Notes under the pieces: model-generated
What the model saw: only the letters and a program-made list of their open reading frames with translations
The model's database searches: none
Told to the model about the DNA's origin: nothing
Made by a program: the position numbers and the translations under genes
NCBI GenBank assembly: GCA_903913215.1
Contig: CAIWKE010000036.1
Location: 1 to 64,000 of the forward strand
Length of the DNA: 64,000 nucleotides
Source of the DNA: an uncultured Holophagaceae bacterium
GTDB taxonomy: Bacteria > Acidobacteriota > Holophagae > Holophagales > Holophagaceae
Direction: 5' to 3'
Shown here: positions 34,937 to 43,045 of the stretch, piece by piece
Layout: every line of letters begins with the position of its first letter
How positions within the stretch are numbered: position 1 is the stretch's first letter

Positions 34937-35812
34937 ATGAGCGCAACTTGCGAATTCCAGGCCAAGGACTATAAGAGCGACCTCAAGCCCATCTGGTGCC
35001 CCGGATGCGGTGATTTCTCCGTGGTCCAGGGCATCTACCGCGCCCTGGCCGCCATCGGCCGCCCCCCCCATGAGATCGCCTTCGTGTCCGGCATCGGCTG
35101 CTCCAGCCGCATTCCCGGCTACACCACGGCCTACGGCTTCAACAGTGTCCATGGCCGCTCCCTGCCCATCGCCCAGGGCATCAAGCTGGCCAACCCCGAC
35201 CTGCTGGTTCTGGCCGCCGGCGGTGACGGTGACGGCTTCTCCATCGGCGGTGGCCACATCGCCCACCTGATCCGCCGCAACGTGGACATCACCTACATCG
35301 TGATGGACAACCAGATCTACGGCCTCACCAAGGGCCAGCTCTCGCCCACCTCGCAGAAGGGCCGGGTCACCTGCACCTCGCGCTTCGGCAGCCTCGAAGA
35401 GCCGGTGAATCCTCTGCTCTACGTGCTCGCCTACGGCGCGGGCTTCGTGGCCCAGGCTTCGCCCACGGACCTGGCCGGCATGGCCGCGGTCATCGAGGAA
35501 GCCATCCGCTACCCCGGTTTCGCCTTCGTGAACATCCAGTCCCCCTGCGTCACCTACGGCGAGGAGGCCCAGCAGATCCGCGGCCTCAAGGCCATCTCGG
35601 AATCCCTGGTGAGCCTGGGGCACAACCCGGCAGACCGCCTGGCCGCCATGGACCTCGCCCAGCACTACGGCGAGAAGATGCACCTGGGCGTGTTCTACCG
35701 CAATCCCGAGCCCGCCCCCACCTACGACGCGCTGGTGCGCGAACGTCAGGCCCTGCTCTCCAAGGACGCTCTGCCCAAGGAGAACATCCTCGACCTCTTC
35801 ATCAAGAAGTAA
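34937..35812 (+). CDS. korB: 2-oxoacid:acceptor (ferredoxin) oxidoreductase, beta subunit
   Basis: 291 residues, 8 nt after korA. WCPGCGDF, GIGCSSR and SPCVTYGEE supply four cysteines for a [4Fe-4S] cluster; GGDGDGFSIGGGHI with the later MDNQIYGLTKGQ binds thiamine diphosphate and Mg2+. With KorA it would make CO2, acyl-CoA and reduced ferredoxin, or run in reverse. Confidence 0.94.
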   Translation: MSATCEFQAKDYKSDLKPIWCPGCGDFSVVQGIYRALAAIGRPPHEIAFVSGIGCSSRIPGYTTAYGFNSVHGRSLPIAQGIKLANPDLLVLAAGGDGDGFSIGGGHIAHLIRRNVDITYIVMDNQIYGLTKGQLSPTSQKGRVTCTSRFGSLEEPVNPLLYVLAYGAGFVAQASPTDLAGMAAVIEEAIRYPGFAFVNIQSPCVTYGEEAQQIRGLKAISESLVSLGHNPADRLAAMDLAQHYGEKMHLGVFYRNPEPAPTYDALVRERQALLSKDALPKENILDLFIKK

Positions 35813-35823
35813 GCGGAGGTCCC

Positions 35824-36348
35824 ATGGCCATTCAAGGCATCGATTTCGCCAACCTGTCCCTCATGGACGCCCTCGACCTCGCCATCCTCATCGAGGATGA
35901 GGCCCAGGAGCGCTACCAGGACTTCGCAGCGCAGATGGAACAGCACCACACCCCTGAGGCGGCCAAGTTCTTCACCTACATGGTGGAGAACGAGGCCAAG
36001 CACGGTCGGGAACTCCTGGCCCGACGGACGCAGCTCTTCGGCGACACGCCCCGTCAGGTCAAGGCAGCCATGATCTTCGATGTGGAGGCCCCGGACTTCG
36101 ACGAAGCCCGCGCCTTCATGAGCGCCCGCGAGGCCATGGCGGCTGCCCTGGCATCCGAGGTGAAGGCCCACGCCTTCTTTGAGTCGGCGCTCCCCTCCAT
36201 CAAGGATCCTGACGTCCGCGCCCTCTTCGAGGAACTGCGGATCGAAGAGATTGAGCACCAGGAACTGGTCCAGCTCGAACTCGCCAAGCTCGGCAAGGAC
36301 AACGGCGTGGATGGCAGCGCCTACGAGGATGAACCCGCCGCGCAGTGA
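35824..36348 (+). CDS. Ferritin-like (rubrerythrin-type) diiron protein
   Basis: 174 residues, 11 nt after korB. A four-helix bundle with diiron ligands spread as EDEAQERY, ENEAKHGREL, SEVKAHAFFE and EEIEHQEL. The C-terminal rubredoxin domain of classical rubrerythrin is absent. Co-transcription with an oxygen-sensitive ferredoxin enzyme suggests peroxide or oxygen protection; that role is inferred from context. Confidence 0.85.
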   Translation: MAIQGIDFANLSLMDALDLAILIEDEAQERYQDFAAQMEQHHTPEAAKFFTYMVENEAKHGRELLARRTQLFGDTPRQVKAAMIFDVEAPDFDEARAFMSAREAMAAALASEVKAHAFFESALPSIKDPDVRALFEELRIEEIEHQELVQLELAKLGKDNGVDGSAYEDEPAAQ

Positions 36349-36360
36349 TCCGAGCGCTAC

Positions 36361-36390
36361 TGATCCACCACTAAGACACGAAGAAAAAAA
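36361..36390. repeat. Family 1 repeat, single arm
   Basis: tgatccaccactaagacacg followed by AAG and an A-tract. It shares GATCCACCAC with the 31305 arm, but no complementary arm follows within the gap. Confidence 0.5.
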
Positions 36391-36457
36391 GGCTCATGGA
36401 GGGCAACCTCTTTGCGCCATTCTGCCGACTGGAACACTGCCGCAGCCCGGATCACCT

Positions 36458-36492
36458 CATCCCCGTCCATCCCCGCTCATCCCCGGCAAAAA
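36458..36492. repeat. Family 2 repeat, single arm
   Basis: Three units, CATCCCCGTC / CATCCCCGCT / CATCCCCGGC, then an A-tract. Nearly the same as positions 1-35 of the window and the right arms at 44474 and 47467. No left arm here. Confidence 0.65.
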
Positions 36493-36506
36493 AACAAAGC
36501 GACCGA

Positions 36507-36559
36507 TGAGGAACGGCGAGAAGCGGTGAGAAAGCAGCCATCCTTCTCACCGTTCCTCA
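36507..36559. repeat. Family 3 intergenic palindrome (GAGGAACGG)
   Basis: TGAGGAACGGCGAGAAG (36507-36523) pairs with CTTCTCACCGTTCCTCA (36543-36559), 16 of 17 positions. The loop repeats part of the arm (cggtgagaa) and the right flank continues with ctgctactcacc. With the two arms above it fills the gap 36349-36641, which has no gene. Confidence 0.7.
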
Positions 36560-36641
36560 CTGCTACTCACCGGTAGAAAAGCTTCTCTTGAATGCTTCGG
36601 AACCTGTGAAGAAGGCCCTTGGCCGGTACACTGGTTTCATC

Positions 36642-37292
36642 ATGGTTTCTGAATCCACGCCCACCCTGGTCTACCTGCACGGCTTCGCATCAGGTCCAGA
36701 GGGGAACAAGGCGAGGTTCTGCCGGGACTGGGCGGCGCGCCACAGCGTGCCCTTTCTGGCGCCGGACCTGAACCTGCCCAGCTTTGAAACCCTCACGGTG
36801 ACGGCCCAGGTGGAGGCGGTGCTGGCCCTGCTGGGCACGCTGTCAGGCCCGCCAGTGCTGGTGGGCTCCAGCCTCGGGGGCTTCGTTGCCACGGCAGTGG
36901 CCCATCGGGGCGCGGCCCTGCGGTCCATGGTTCTGCTGGCTCCGGCGGTGCACTTCGCCCGGCGCCGCCAGCAGAGCGCAGCCTGGGCCGAGTACCGCAC
37001 CCAGCGGCGCATGGTGACCTTCCACTTCGCCGCCAACCGCCTGCGCATGCTGGGGTCGGACCTGCTTGAAGACCTGCCGCACTGGCTGGGCGATGAGATC
37101 TGGCGCATCCCCGTGCCCACGCGGATATTGCACGGGCGCCTGGACGACGTGGTGCCCGTGGCCGAGAGCGAGGCCTACGCCCAGCGCAACCCCGAGGCCA
37201 GCCTGCACATGCTGGAAGACGATCACGGCCTTCTGGCCCCAGAATCCCTCGCCGCCCTGGACGCGGCGCTAGTGGCCAGTTTCACTCTCTAA
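36642..37292 (+). CDS. Alpha/beta-hydrolase, YqiA-like esterase
   Basis: 216 residues from ATG 36642; a TTG at 36588 would add 18 non-family residues. VYLHGFASGPEGNKARF resembles the YqiA/UPF0227 start; nucleophile Ser in VGSSLGGF, Asp in RLDDVVP and His in DDHGLL complete a triad. No signal peptide, so cytoplasmic. Substrate unknown. Flanked by repeat clusters on both sides. Confidence 0.8.
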   Translation: MVSESTPTLVYLHGFASGPEGNKARFCRDWAARHSVPFLAPDLNLPSFETLTVTAQVEAVLALLGTLSGPPVLVGSSLGGFVATAVAHRGAALRSMVLLAPAVHFARRRQQSAAWAEYRTQRRMVTFHFAANRLRMLGSDLLEDLPHWLGDEIWRIPVPTRILHGRLDDVVPVAESEAYAQRNPEASLHMLEDDHGLLAPESLAALDAALVASFTL

Positions 37293-37307
37293 AAAACAGA
37301 AAAAGAT

Positions 37308-37400
37308 TCACCGCCAAGACGCCAAGAGCGCCAAGAAATGACAGGAAGCCTTTTGTTTTTCTTGGTGCCTTTTCTTGGCGCTTTGGCGTCTTGGCGGTGA
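37308..37400. repeat. Family 1 intergenic palindrome, about 30-bp arms, between convergent genes
   Basis: The left arm (37308-37338) is CACCGCCAAG-ACGCCAAG-AGCGCCAAG. The right arm (37371-37400) is its complement with a one- or two-base indel. The loop has T-rich runs. It lies between convergent genes and could terminate both. Confidence 0.8.
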
Positions 37401-37417
37401 GCAGTTCTCTCTAAAAC

Positions 37418-38980
37418 CTACTCCATCGCCACAGGCCCTTGGGCGCGGCTGCGGCGCATGAGGAAGAGCAGGGGGAACAGCACGAAGCAGAGCACGCCCA
37501 TGAACCAGAAGGTGTCTGAGAAGGCCATCATGCTGGACTGCTTCACCACGGTGCCGTAGGCCGAGGCCTGGGCGACCTTGGCGGCGTCCGTGGGCGAAAG
37601 GCCGCCCCGCAGCACGCCCAGCTGGGTGGCGCGGTCCAGGAAGCCCTGGAAGGCCGGGGCGCCCGGGGCCAGGTTGCCGATGAGGTTGGCCTGGTGGAAT
37701 TGGGCGCGGCGAGACAGGAGGGTGGTGGCGATGGCGATGCCGGTGCTGCCGCCGATGTTGCGCACCAGGTTCATGAGGCCCGCCGCATAGGCGGTCTTCT
37801 CGTGGGGGATGTGCTGAAAGGCGGAGACATTGATGGGGATGAACAGGAAGGCGAAGCCCAGGCTCTGCACCACGCGGGACCACATGGCCGTGCGGAAGTC
37901 CACCTGCAGGTTGAAGCCCGACATCTGGATGAGGCCCAGGCCGCAGGTGAAGAAGCCGATGCCGATGAGGATCCGGGTGTCGAACTTCTTCAGCAGCAGG
38001 GCCACGACGGGCATCATGAACAGCACTGCAAGGCCGCCGGGACTCAGCACCCAGCCGCTGAGCAGGGCCGTGTAGCCCAGCAGGGTCTGGAGGAAGATGG
38101 GCAGCAGGGCCAGGCTGCCGTAGAGCACGAAGCCCAGCACGAAGAGCATGAGGATGGACACCGCAAAGGTGCGGTCCTTCAGCAAGCGCAGGTCCACGAT
38201 GGGCCGATCCTTACGCAGTTCGTGGAAGACCGCATAGACCAGGGCCACCACGGCCGCGATGGCGAAGAATACGATGAAGCCGGAGCTGAACCAGTCCTTG
38301 CGCTGACCTTCGTCCAGGACGATCTCCAGGGAGGCCAGGCCCAGGGTGATGACGCCGATGCCCAGGTAGTCGAAGCGCCCGCCCTCCTTGAGAGAGATGC
38401 GGTGGAAGGTGGGAGGATCCTTCACCAGGGCGCTGGTGAGGGCGAAGGAGAGCATGCCCACGGGGATGTTGATCAGGAAGATCCAGTGCCAGCTGAAGTT
38501 GTCGGTGATCCAACCGCCCAGCACCGGGCCGATGATGGGGGCCAGTACCACGCCCATGCCGTAGACGGCCATGGCCGCGCCGCGCTTTTCCGGCGGGAAG
38601 GTTTCCACCAGGATGGCCTGGGAGATAGGCTGGAGGCCGCCGCCGCCCAGGCCCTGCAGGACCCGGAAGAAGATGAGCCAGCCCAGCGAGGGCGCGATGC
38701 CGCAGAGGAAGGAGGCCACCGTGAAGATGGTCACGCAGGTGAGGTAGAAGCGCTTGCGCCCCATGAGGCTGGAGAAGTAGCCGCCCAGGGGCAGGACCAC
38801 CGCATTGGCCACCAGGTACGAGGTGAGCACCCAGGTGGTCTCCTCCACCGTGGCCGAGAGGTTCCCCGCGATGTGCGGCAGCGCCACATTGGCCACGCTG
38901 GTGTCCAGCACCTCCATGAACGTGGCGATCATCACCGTGAGGGCGATGATCCAGGGGTTGATGTGGCGGTGGGTGGACAT
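37418..38980 (-). CDS. DHA2-family (EmrB/QacA) drug efflux permease
   Basis: 520 residues, 14 predicted helices. EVLDTSVANVALPHIAGNL near the start, RVLQGLGGGGLQPISQAIL and GPVLGGWITDNFSWHWIFLI (motif C region) mark the EmrB group of MFS multidrug exporters. Last gene of a marR-tolC-emrA-emrB set. The palindrome at 39039 lies between it and emrA. Confidence 0.93.
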   Translation of the reverse strand: MSTHRHINPWIIALTVMIATFMEVLDTSVANVALPHIAGNLSATVEETTWVLTSYLVANAVVLPLGGYFSSLMGRKRFYLTCVTIFTVASFLCGIAPSLGWLIFFRVLQGLGGGGLQPISQAILVETFPPEKRGAAMAVYGMGVVLAPIIGPVLGGWITDNFSWHWIFLINIPVGMLSFALTSALVKDPPTFHRISLKEGGRFDYLGIGVITLGLASLEIVLDEGQRKDWFSSGFIVFFAIAAVVALVYAVFHELRKDRPIVDLRLLKDRTFAVSILMLFVLGFVLYGSLALLPIFLQTLLGYTALLSGWVLSPGGLAVLFMMPVVALLLKKFDTRILIGIGFFTCGLGLIQMSGFNLQVDFRTAMWSRVVQSLGFAFLFIPINVSAFQHIPHEKTAYAAGLMNLVRNIGGSTGIAIATTLLSRRAQFHQANLIGNLAPGAPAFQGFLDRATQLGVLRGGLSPTDAAKVAQASAYGTVVKQSSMMAFSDTFWFMGVLCFVLFPLLFLMRRSRAQGPVAME

Positions 38981-39038
38981 TTAGAAAGCTGCTCGCAAAT
39001 AGAAGGACTTGGGTGGGCTGCCGCAAAGAAATAAATCA

Positions 39039-39102
39039 GCCACAAGGAACACAAAGAAAAACAGAGATTCGAAGGGGAGCTTTGCTTTGTGTTCCTTGTG
39101 GC
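39039..39102. repeat. Family 1-like palindrome inside the efflux operon
   Basis: GCCACAAGGAACACAAAG (39039-39056) and CTTTGTGTTCCTTGTGGC (39085-39102) are a perfect 18-bp inverted repeat with a 28-nt loop. A further part-copy (ttccttgtgg) follows at about 39115. It sits between emrA and emrB and could lower emrB expression. Confidence 0.85.
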
Positions 39103-39126
39103 AAAAGGTCCTTTTTCCTTGTGGTT

Positions 39127-40236
39127 TTAGTTGAGAAGCACGGTCGCTTCGACGTTCATCCCGGGCCTCAGGATGACCTTGTTGGCCTCGGCTGCGTCGA
39201 TGCGGATCTTCACGGGGATGCGCTGCACGACCTTCACGAAGTTGCCCACGGCGTTCTCGGGGGGCAGGAGGCTCATGCGGGAGCCGGTGGAGCCGGCGAT
39301 GGAATCCACGCGGCCCTTCAGCTCGACGCCGTTCATGTCGATCTTGATCTCCACTTCCTGGCCGGGCTTCATGCGGGCCAGCTGGGTCTCCTTAAAGTTG
39401 GCGGTGACCCAGGTCTGGTGCAGGGGGATCAGTGTGAGCAGGCCCTGGCCGGGCTGGATGGTCTGGCCCATCTCCACCATGCGGCGGGTGACGACGCCAT
39501 CCACGGGGGCGAGGATGCGGGTGTAGCCCAGCTGCAGCTCCAGGGCCTCCTGGGCGGCGCGGGCCTGCTCCACTTGGGCCAGGGCCGCGCTGAGGCGGGC
39601 CTCGGCAGCACCGACGGCCACCTTGCGGATGTCCGCCTCACGCTGGAGGGAGCCCAGCTTCTGCTGGGCGGCGCGCCAGTCCCCCTCGGCCACCTCGGCC
39701 TGGGTGCGGACGCCATCGAATTGCTGGGCGGAGATCTCTTCGCGCTCCGCCAGAGGCTTCATGCGCTTGAGGTCGCTGGCAGCCTTGTCCAGGTTGGCCT
39801 TGCGGGAATCCAGCGTGGCCTTGGCGGAGTCCAGGTCCGAGCTGCGGGCCTGCTGGAAGGCCACGCGGGCCCGCTCCAGCTCCGCCTTGGCACCCTCCAC
39901 CTGGGCCTTGGCCATGGCCAGGGTGGCCTTGGTCTGGTCCAGCTTGGCCTGGGTGTCCCGGGGGTCGATGGCCACCAGGGGATCGCCGGCCTTCACAGCC
40001 TGGTTGTCCTCCACGAGCACTTTTTCGACGCTGCCGTAGACGCGGCTGCTGACGGGCACCAGGTGGCCGTCCACCTGGGCGTCGTCGGTGCTCACGCGGT
40101 TGCGGCTGTGGAACCAGAAGCCGAAGCCCAGCAGCAGCACGATGGGCGTGCCGATCAGGAGGGCCCGCATGGCGTTGGAGCTGCCACCTTCGTTCTCGTC
40201 GGCGGGGGTGGACTGGACGGGGGTATCTTCGCTCAT
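39127..40236 (-). CDS. HlyD/EmrA-family membrane fusion protein
   Basis: 369 residues from ATG 40236. One N-terminal helix (ALLIGTPIVLLLGFGFWF), DDAQVDGHLVPVSSRVYG lipoyl-like half, a long Ala/Lys/Gln-rich coiled coil (about 95-215), then RILAPVDGVVTRR and a beta-barrel with VTANFKETQLARMKPGQ. It bridges EmrB to the outer-membrane TolC-like channel encoded upstream. Confidence 0.93.
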   Translation of the reverse strand: MSEDTPVQSTPADENEGGSSNAMRALLIGTPIVLLLGFGFWFHSRNRVSTDDAQVDGHLVPVSSRVYGSVEKVLVEDNQAVKAGDPLVAIDPRDTQAKLDQTKATLAMAKAQVEGAKAELERARVAFQQARSSDLDSAKATLDSRKANLDKAASDLKRMKPLAEREEISAQQFDGVRTQAEVAEGDWRAAQQKLGSLQREADIRKVAVGAAEARLSAALAQVEQARAAQEALELQLGYTRILAPVDGVVTRRMVEMGQTIQPGQGLLTLIPLHQTWVTANFKETQLARMKPGQEVEIKIDMNGVELKGRVDSIAGSTGSRMSLLPPENAVGNFVKVVQRIPVKIRIDAAEANKVILRPGMNVEATVLLN

Positions 40237-40270
40237 AGGGAACTCCAACGGGAATGCAGGTCCTGGGGTT

Positions 40271-41650
40271 TTACTTGGAAGCCGGTGCGTAGAATTTTTC
40301 CAGCTGGCCTGTGGCCCGGGCCAGGTCCGCACGGGACTGGTTCATGCGATAGAGGGCGCTGATCTGGTTGTCCGTGGCGCGGGCCAATTCATCCTGGGCG
40401 TTGATCAGTTCGATGTTGTTGCTGACGCCCGCTTCGAAACGATGGCGCGCCTGGCTGAGGGCTTCGGTGGACAGGGACACCGAGAGGTTGGCGACCTCCA
40501 CCTCGTGGGCGGCGGCCTCCAGCTCGGCCTGGGCAACCTGGATCTCATACCCCACCTGGGCTTTGACATCACGCTGGGCCTCCTGCACCCGGGCCTGCTC
40601 GGACTTGGCGCGGGCCACCTGGGCGGAGACCAGACCCCCCGTGAAGAGGGGCACGCGCAGGCCCACCGTCAGCTGGTAGGTCGTTGCGCGAGACTCGGAC
40701 TGGAGCATGGTGCTGCCGTAGGAGCCCGAGGCCGTGAGGCTGGGCAGGCGCAGGCCCTGGGCGGCTTGGCGCAGGTTGTCTGCGGCCTGCTCCCGGGCGG
40801 CGAGGGCGGCCAGTTCCGGCCGCTGGGCGAGGCCGACCTGGTAGGAAGCCTGGAAGCCGCCCTCCGGCAGCAGCGGGGACTGGAGTGTGTCCGCCAGCTC
40901 GATGCGGGTGCCGGGCTCGACGGAGAGGAGACGGCCCAGACCCGCTAGGGCCGTGAGCTGCTGGGTCTGGGCCTGGATGAGACGCTGGCGTTCGGTCTGC
41001 AGCATCACCTGGGCGCGGAGGGTGTCGAGCTTGGTGCCCACACCCTGCTTCTGCTGGTTCTGGGCCAGGGTCGCCAGGGCCTCAGCCAGCTCCACGCGGG
41101 ACTGGCCCGCCTGGATGGAGGCGCCGGCGCGCAGCGCGCGGAGGTACTGGCCCACCACGAGGGCGGTGATCTCCTCGCGGACCGCCCGGCCCTGGGCGCG
41201 GGTGGAGTCCTCGGCATGCTGAGCCGCACGCCACTTCTTCCAGAGGCTCAGGTCGAAGAGGGACACTTGGGCTTCCAGGCCCACCTGGTTCCAGCTGAAG
41301 GGACCCACTAGCTGGGGGCCGTGGGGCTGGGGCATGCCCATGAGGGCGTCGAGGCTGTACTTGTTGCGCTGGGAGAAGGCCTGGGCGCCGACATGGGGCA
41401 TAAGGCTCGCGGCTGCGGATTTGCGGTCCTCGCCGCTCTCGGCGATGGCCAGCAGCGACTGGTGGACTCTGGGATTCTGGTCCAGGGCCGTCTGGATGGC
41501 CTGGATGAGGCTCAGGCGCTGGGCCGGGGCAGGGGCGGCGAGCGCGGGGCTGGCCACCTGGGCCCAGGCCGGGCTGGAGCCCAGCAGTGCCAGGCCCAGC
41601 AGCAGCCGCCGACCCGGGAACCCAAAACCACAGGGGCTGGCATCGGACAT
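40271..41650 (-). CDS. TolC-family outer membrane efflux protein
   Basis: 459 residues from ATG 41650, which has GGAGG at good spacing; ATGs at 41662 and 41668 are alternatives. A signal peptide (LLLGLALLGSSPAWA) is followed by two outer-membrane efflux repeats with long Ala/Gln-rich helices; FEAGVSNNIELINAQDELARA is typical of the family. Completes a tripartite pump with the two downstream genes. Confidence 0.92.
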   Translation of the reverse strand: MSDASPCGFGFPGRRLLLGLALLGSSPAWAQVASPALAAPAPAQRLSLIQAIQTALDQNPRVHQSLLAIAESGEDRKSAAASLMPHVGAQAFSQRNKYSLDALMGMPQPHGPQLVGPFSWNQVGLEAQVSLFDLSLWKKWRAAQHAEDSTRAQGRAVREEITALVVGQYLRALRAGASIQAGQSRVELAEALATLAQNQQKQGVGTKLDTLRAQVMLQTERQRLIQAQTQQLTALAGLGRLLSVEPGTRIELADTLQSPLLPEGGFQASYQVGLAQRPELAALAAREQAADNLRQAAQGLRLPSLTASGSYGSTMLQSESRATTYQLTVGLRVPLFTGGLVSAQVARAKSEQARVQEAQRDVKAQVGYEIQVAQAELEAAAHEVEVANLSVSLSTEALSQARHRFEAGVSNNIELINAQDELARATDNQISALYRMNQSRADLARATGQLEKFYAPASK

Positions 41651-41688
41651 CAAGACCTCCATCGGCATCGAAGAAACTCCAGGGCGGA

Positions 41689-42165
41689 TCACGAGGCGGA
41701 CCTGCTGTTGGCCTGCATCCGGCTCAGGAAGCCCTTGAACTGGTCCAGCTCCGCCCGCGTGAAGCCCTTCAGGTGGGCGTTCAGCACCTTGATGGCCACG
41801 GGAGGCAGGAGCGCGTGGAGCTCCCGGCCCGCGTCCGTGAGCTCCAGGTGGATGATCCGGCGGTCTGAGTTGCTGCGGACGCGGCGGATCAGGTCCTTCT
41901 CTTCCAGGCGATCGAGCATGCGCGTCATGGAGCCGGTGTCGTAGCGGCTGAAGCGGCACAATTCCGCTGCCGTGGAGCCACAGCCGCTGGCGATCCGCAT
42001 GAGGGTCACCCACTGCGCCCCGGTGATGCCCAGCTCGGTCACCTCGTCATCGAAGGCCGCCAGCAGGCGACCGGACACGTCGGCGATGAGGCGCCCCAGG
42101 CTGTCCTCCGGGTTGTAGTTCTCGGCGGTGTAAAGACTTTCTGCCTCGGCGTGCTGCGGTTTCAT
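41689..42165 (-). CDS. MarR-family transcriptional regulator
   Basis: 158 residues. Winged helix with AAELCRFSRYDTGSMTRMLDRLEEKDLIRR, then the wing NSDRRIIHLELTDAGREL, the MarR signature. First gene of the efflux operon, so probably its repressor, responding to a pump substrate such as an aromatic compound. Candidate operator upstream at 42184. Confidence 0.92.
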   Translation of the reverse strand: MKPQHAEAESLYTAENYNPEDSLGRLIADVSGRLLAAFDDEVTELGITGAQWVTLMRIASGCGSTAAELCRFSRYDTGSMTRMLDRLEEKDLIRRVRSNSDRRIIHLELTDAGRELHALLPPVAIKVLNAHLKGFTRAELDQFKGFLSRMQANSRSAS

Positions 42166-42183
42166 AAAGGAGGTCCAATCAAA

Positions 42184-42193
42184 TGCCTAAGCA
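42184..42193. promoter_or_regulatory. Candidate MarR operator core
   Basis: TGCCTAAGCA, an imperfect palindrome within caaatgcctaagcaatca, lies 18 nt upstream of the marR start. Short, so low confidence. Confidence 0.3.
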
Positions 42194-42280
42194 ATCACTG
42201 CCAGAGCAGCAATCTTGGGGGATGCCCCACCTTCTGTCAATCCCCAGCCTGCTGTGGGGCGGGAACTTCCAGATAATTTG

Positions 42281-42304
42281 ATATTTTGACAAACTTCAAA
42301 ATAT
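42281..42304. promoter_or_regulatory. Probable operator of the ArsR/SdpR-like regulator
   Basis: ATATTTTGA (42281-42289) and TCAAAATAT (42296-42304), a perfect 9-bp inverted repeat with a 6-nt spacer, ends 26 nt before the ArsR-type gene in an AT-rich pocket. Spacing and position fit autoregulation. It is shared with the divergent marR promoter region. Confidence 0.6.
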
Positions 42305-42330
42305 ACCTACCCTTGAACCAGGTGGACTGA

Positions 42331-42648
42331 ATGGAATCCCGCTCCCTCGTATTCAAGGCTCTGGGCGATCCCACCCGCCAGGAGATCCTGGAGCGCCTTC
42401 AGCGCGGGGACCTCAATGCGGGCGAGCTGGCCGAGGGCTTCCCCATCGGCAAGGCCAGCATCTCCCACCACCTCAACCTGCTGAAGCAGGCGGGCCTCGT
42501 GCAGGTCCGCCGCTCGGGCCAGCAGCAGATCTACTCGCTCCACACCACCGTCTTCCAGGAGGCGCTCCAATGGCTGATCACCCTGTTCCAGGAACCGACA
42601 CCGACGAAAGCCCGCGGCAAGTCCTCAAAGAATGGCCGGTCTGGCTGA
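42331..42648 (+). CDS. ArsR-family regulator (SdpR-like)
   Basis: 105 residues. Winged helix: LGDPTRQEILERLQRGDLNAGELAEGF, recognition helix KASISHHLNLLKQAGLV, wing RSGQQQIYSL. No metal-binding Cys motif, as in SdpR-type members. Its 3' end overlaps the SdpI-like gene by 79 nt, a pairing known from Bacillus sdpRI. Confidence 0.88.
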   Translation: MESRSLVFKALGDPTRQEILERLQRGDLNAGELAEGFPIGKASISHHLNLLKQAGLVQVRRSGQQQIYSLHTTVFQEALQWLITLFQEPTPTKARGKSSKNGRSG

Positions 42649-43028
42649 TGCTGGCGCTCCTCTGGGGAGGGAGCCTGTTGGTCCTGCAGTACCTTCCAGA
42701 GCGGGTGCCCATCCACTGGGATCTCCACAACCAGGTGAACGGCTGGGGCAGCCGCTGGCTGGCGGGCGCTGCCAGCGCGATCTATCTGTTCCTGCTGGCC
42801 ATGGACTGGACCGGCATCCGCATCCCTCCGACCCTGGAGAACCGCGAGGTCTGGAAGCAGACCCACCGCTTCGGCGGCAAGGTCTTCGTCATCGGCGGAA
42901 CCCTCCTCCTGCCCACGGCATTCCTTCCCGAGCCCTACCCGATGATCAGCCTGGTGGCGGGTCTGGTTCTGCTCAGCCTCATTCCCATCGTCTACGCCTA
43001 CCGCCTGCGGGCCGCTCTGTCTTGCTAG
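42570..43028 (+). CDS. SdpI-like membrane protein (DUF1648)
   Basis: 152 residues starting inside the regulator gene. Four to five helices. LQYLPERVPIHWDLHNQVNGWGSR is the DUF1648 signature. In Bacillus, SdpI gives immunity to the SDP toxin and sequesters SdpR at the membrane. No toxin gene is visible here, so a general envelope-stress role is just as possible. Confidence 0.8.
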   Translation: MADHPVPGTDTDESPRQVLKEWPVWLMLALLWGGSLLVLQYLPERVPIHWDLHNQVNGWGSRWLAGAASAIYLFLLAMDWTGIRIPPTLENREVWKQTHRFGGKVFVIGGTLLLPTAFLPEPYPMISLVAGLVLLSLIPIVYAYRLRAALSC

Positions 43029-43045
43029 ACTCCTTGGAGATTCAT

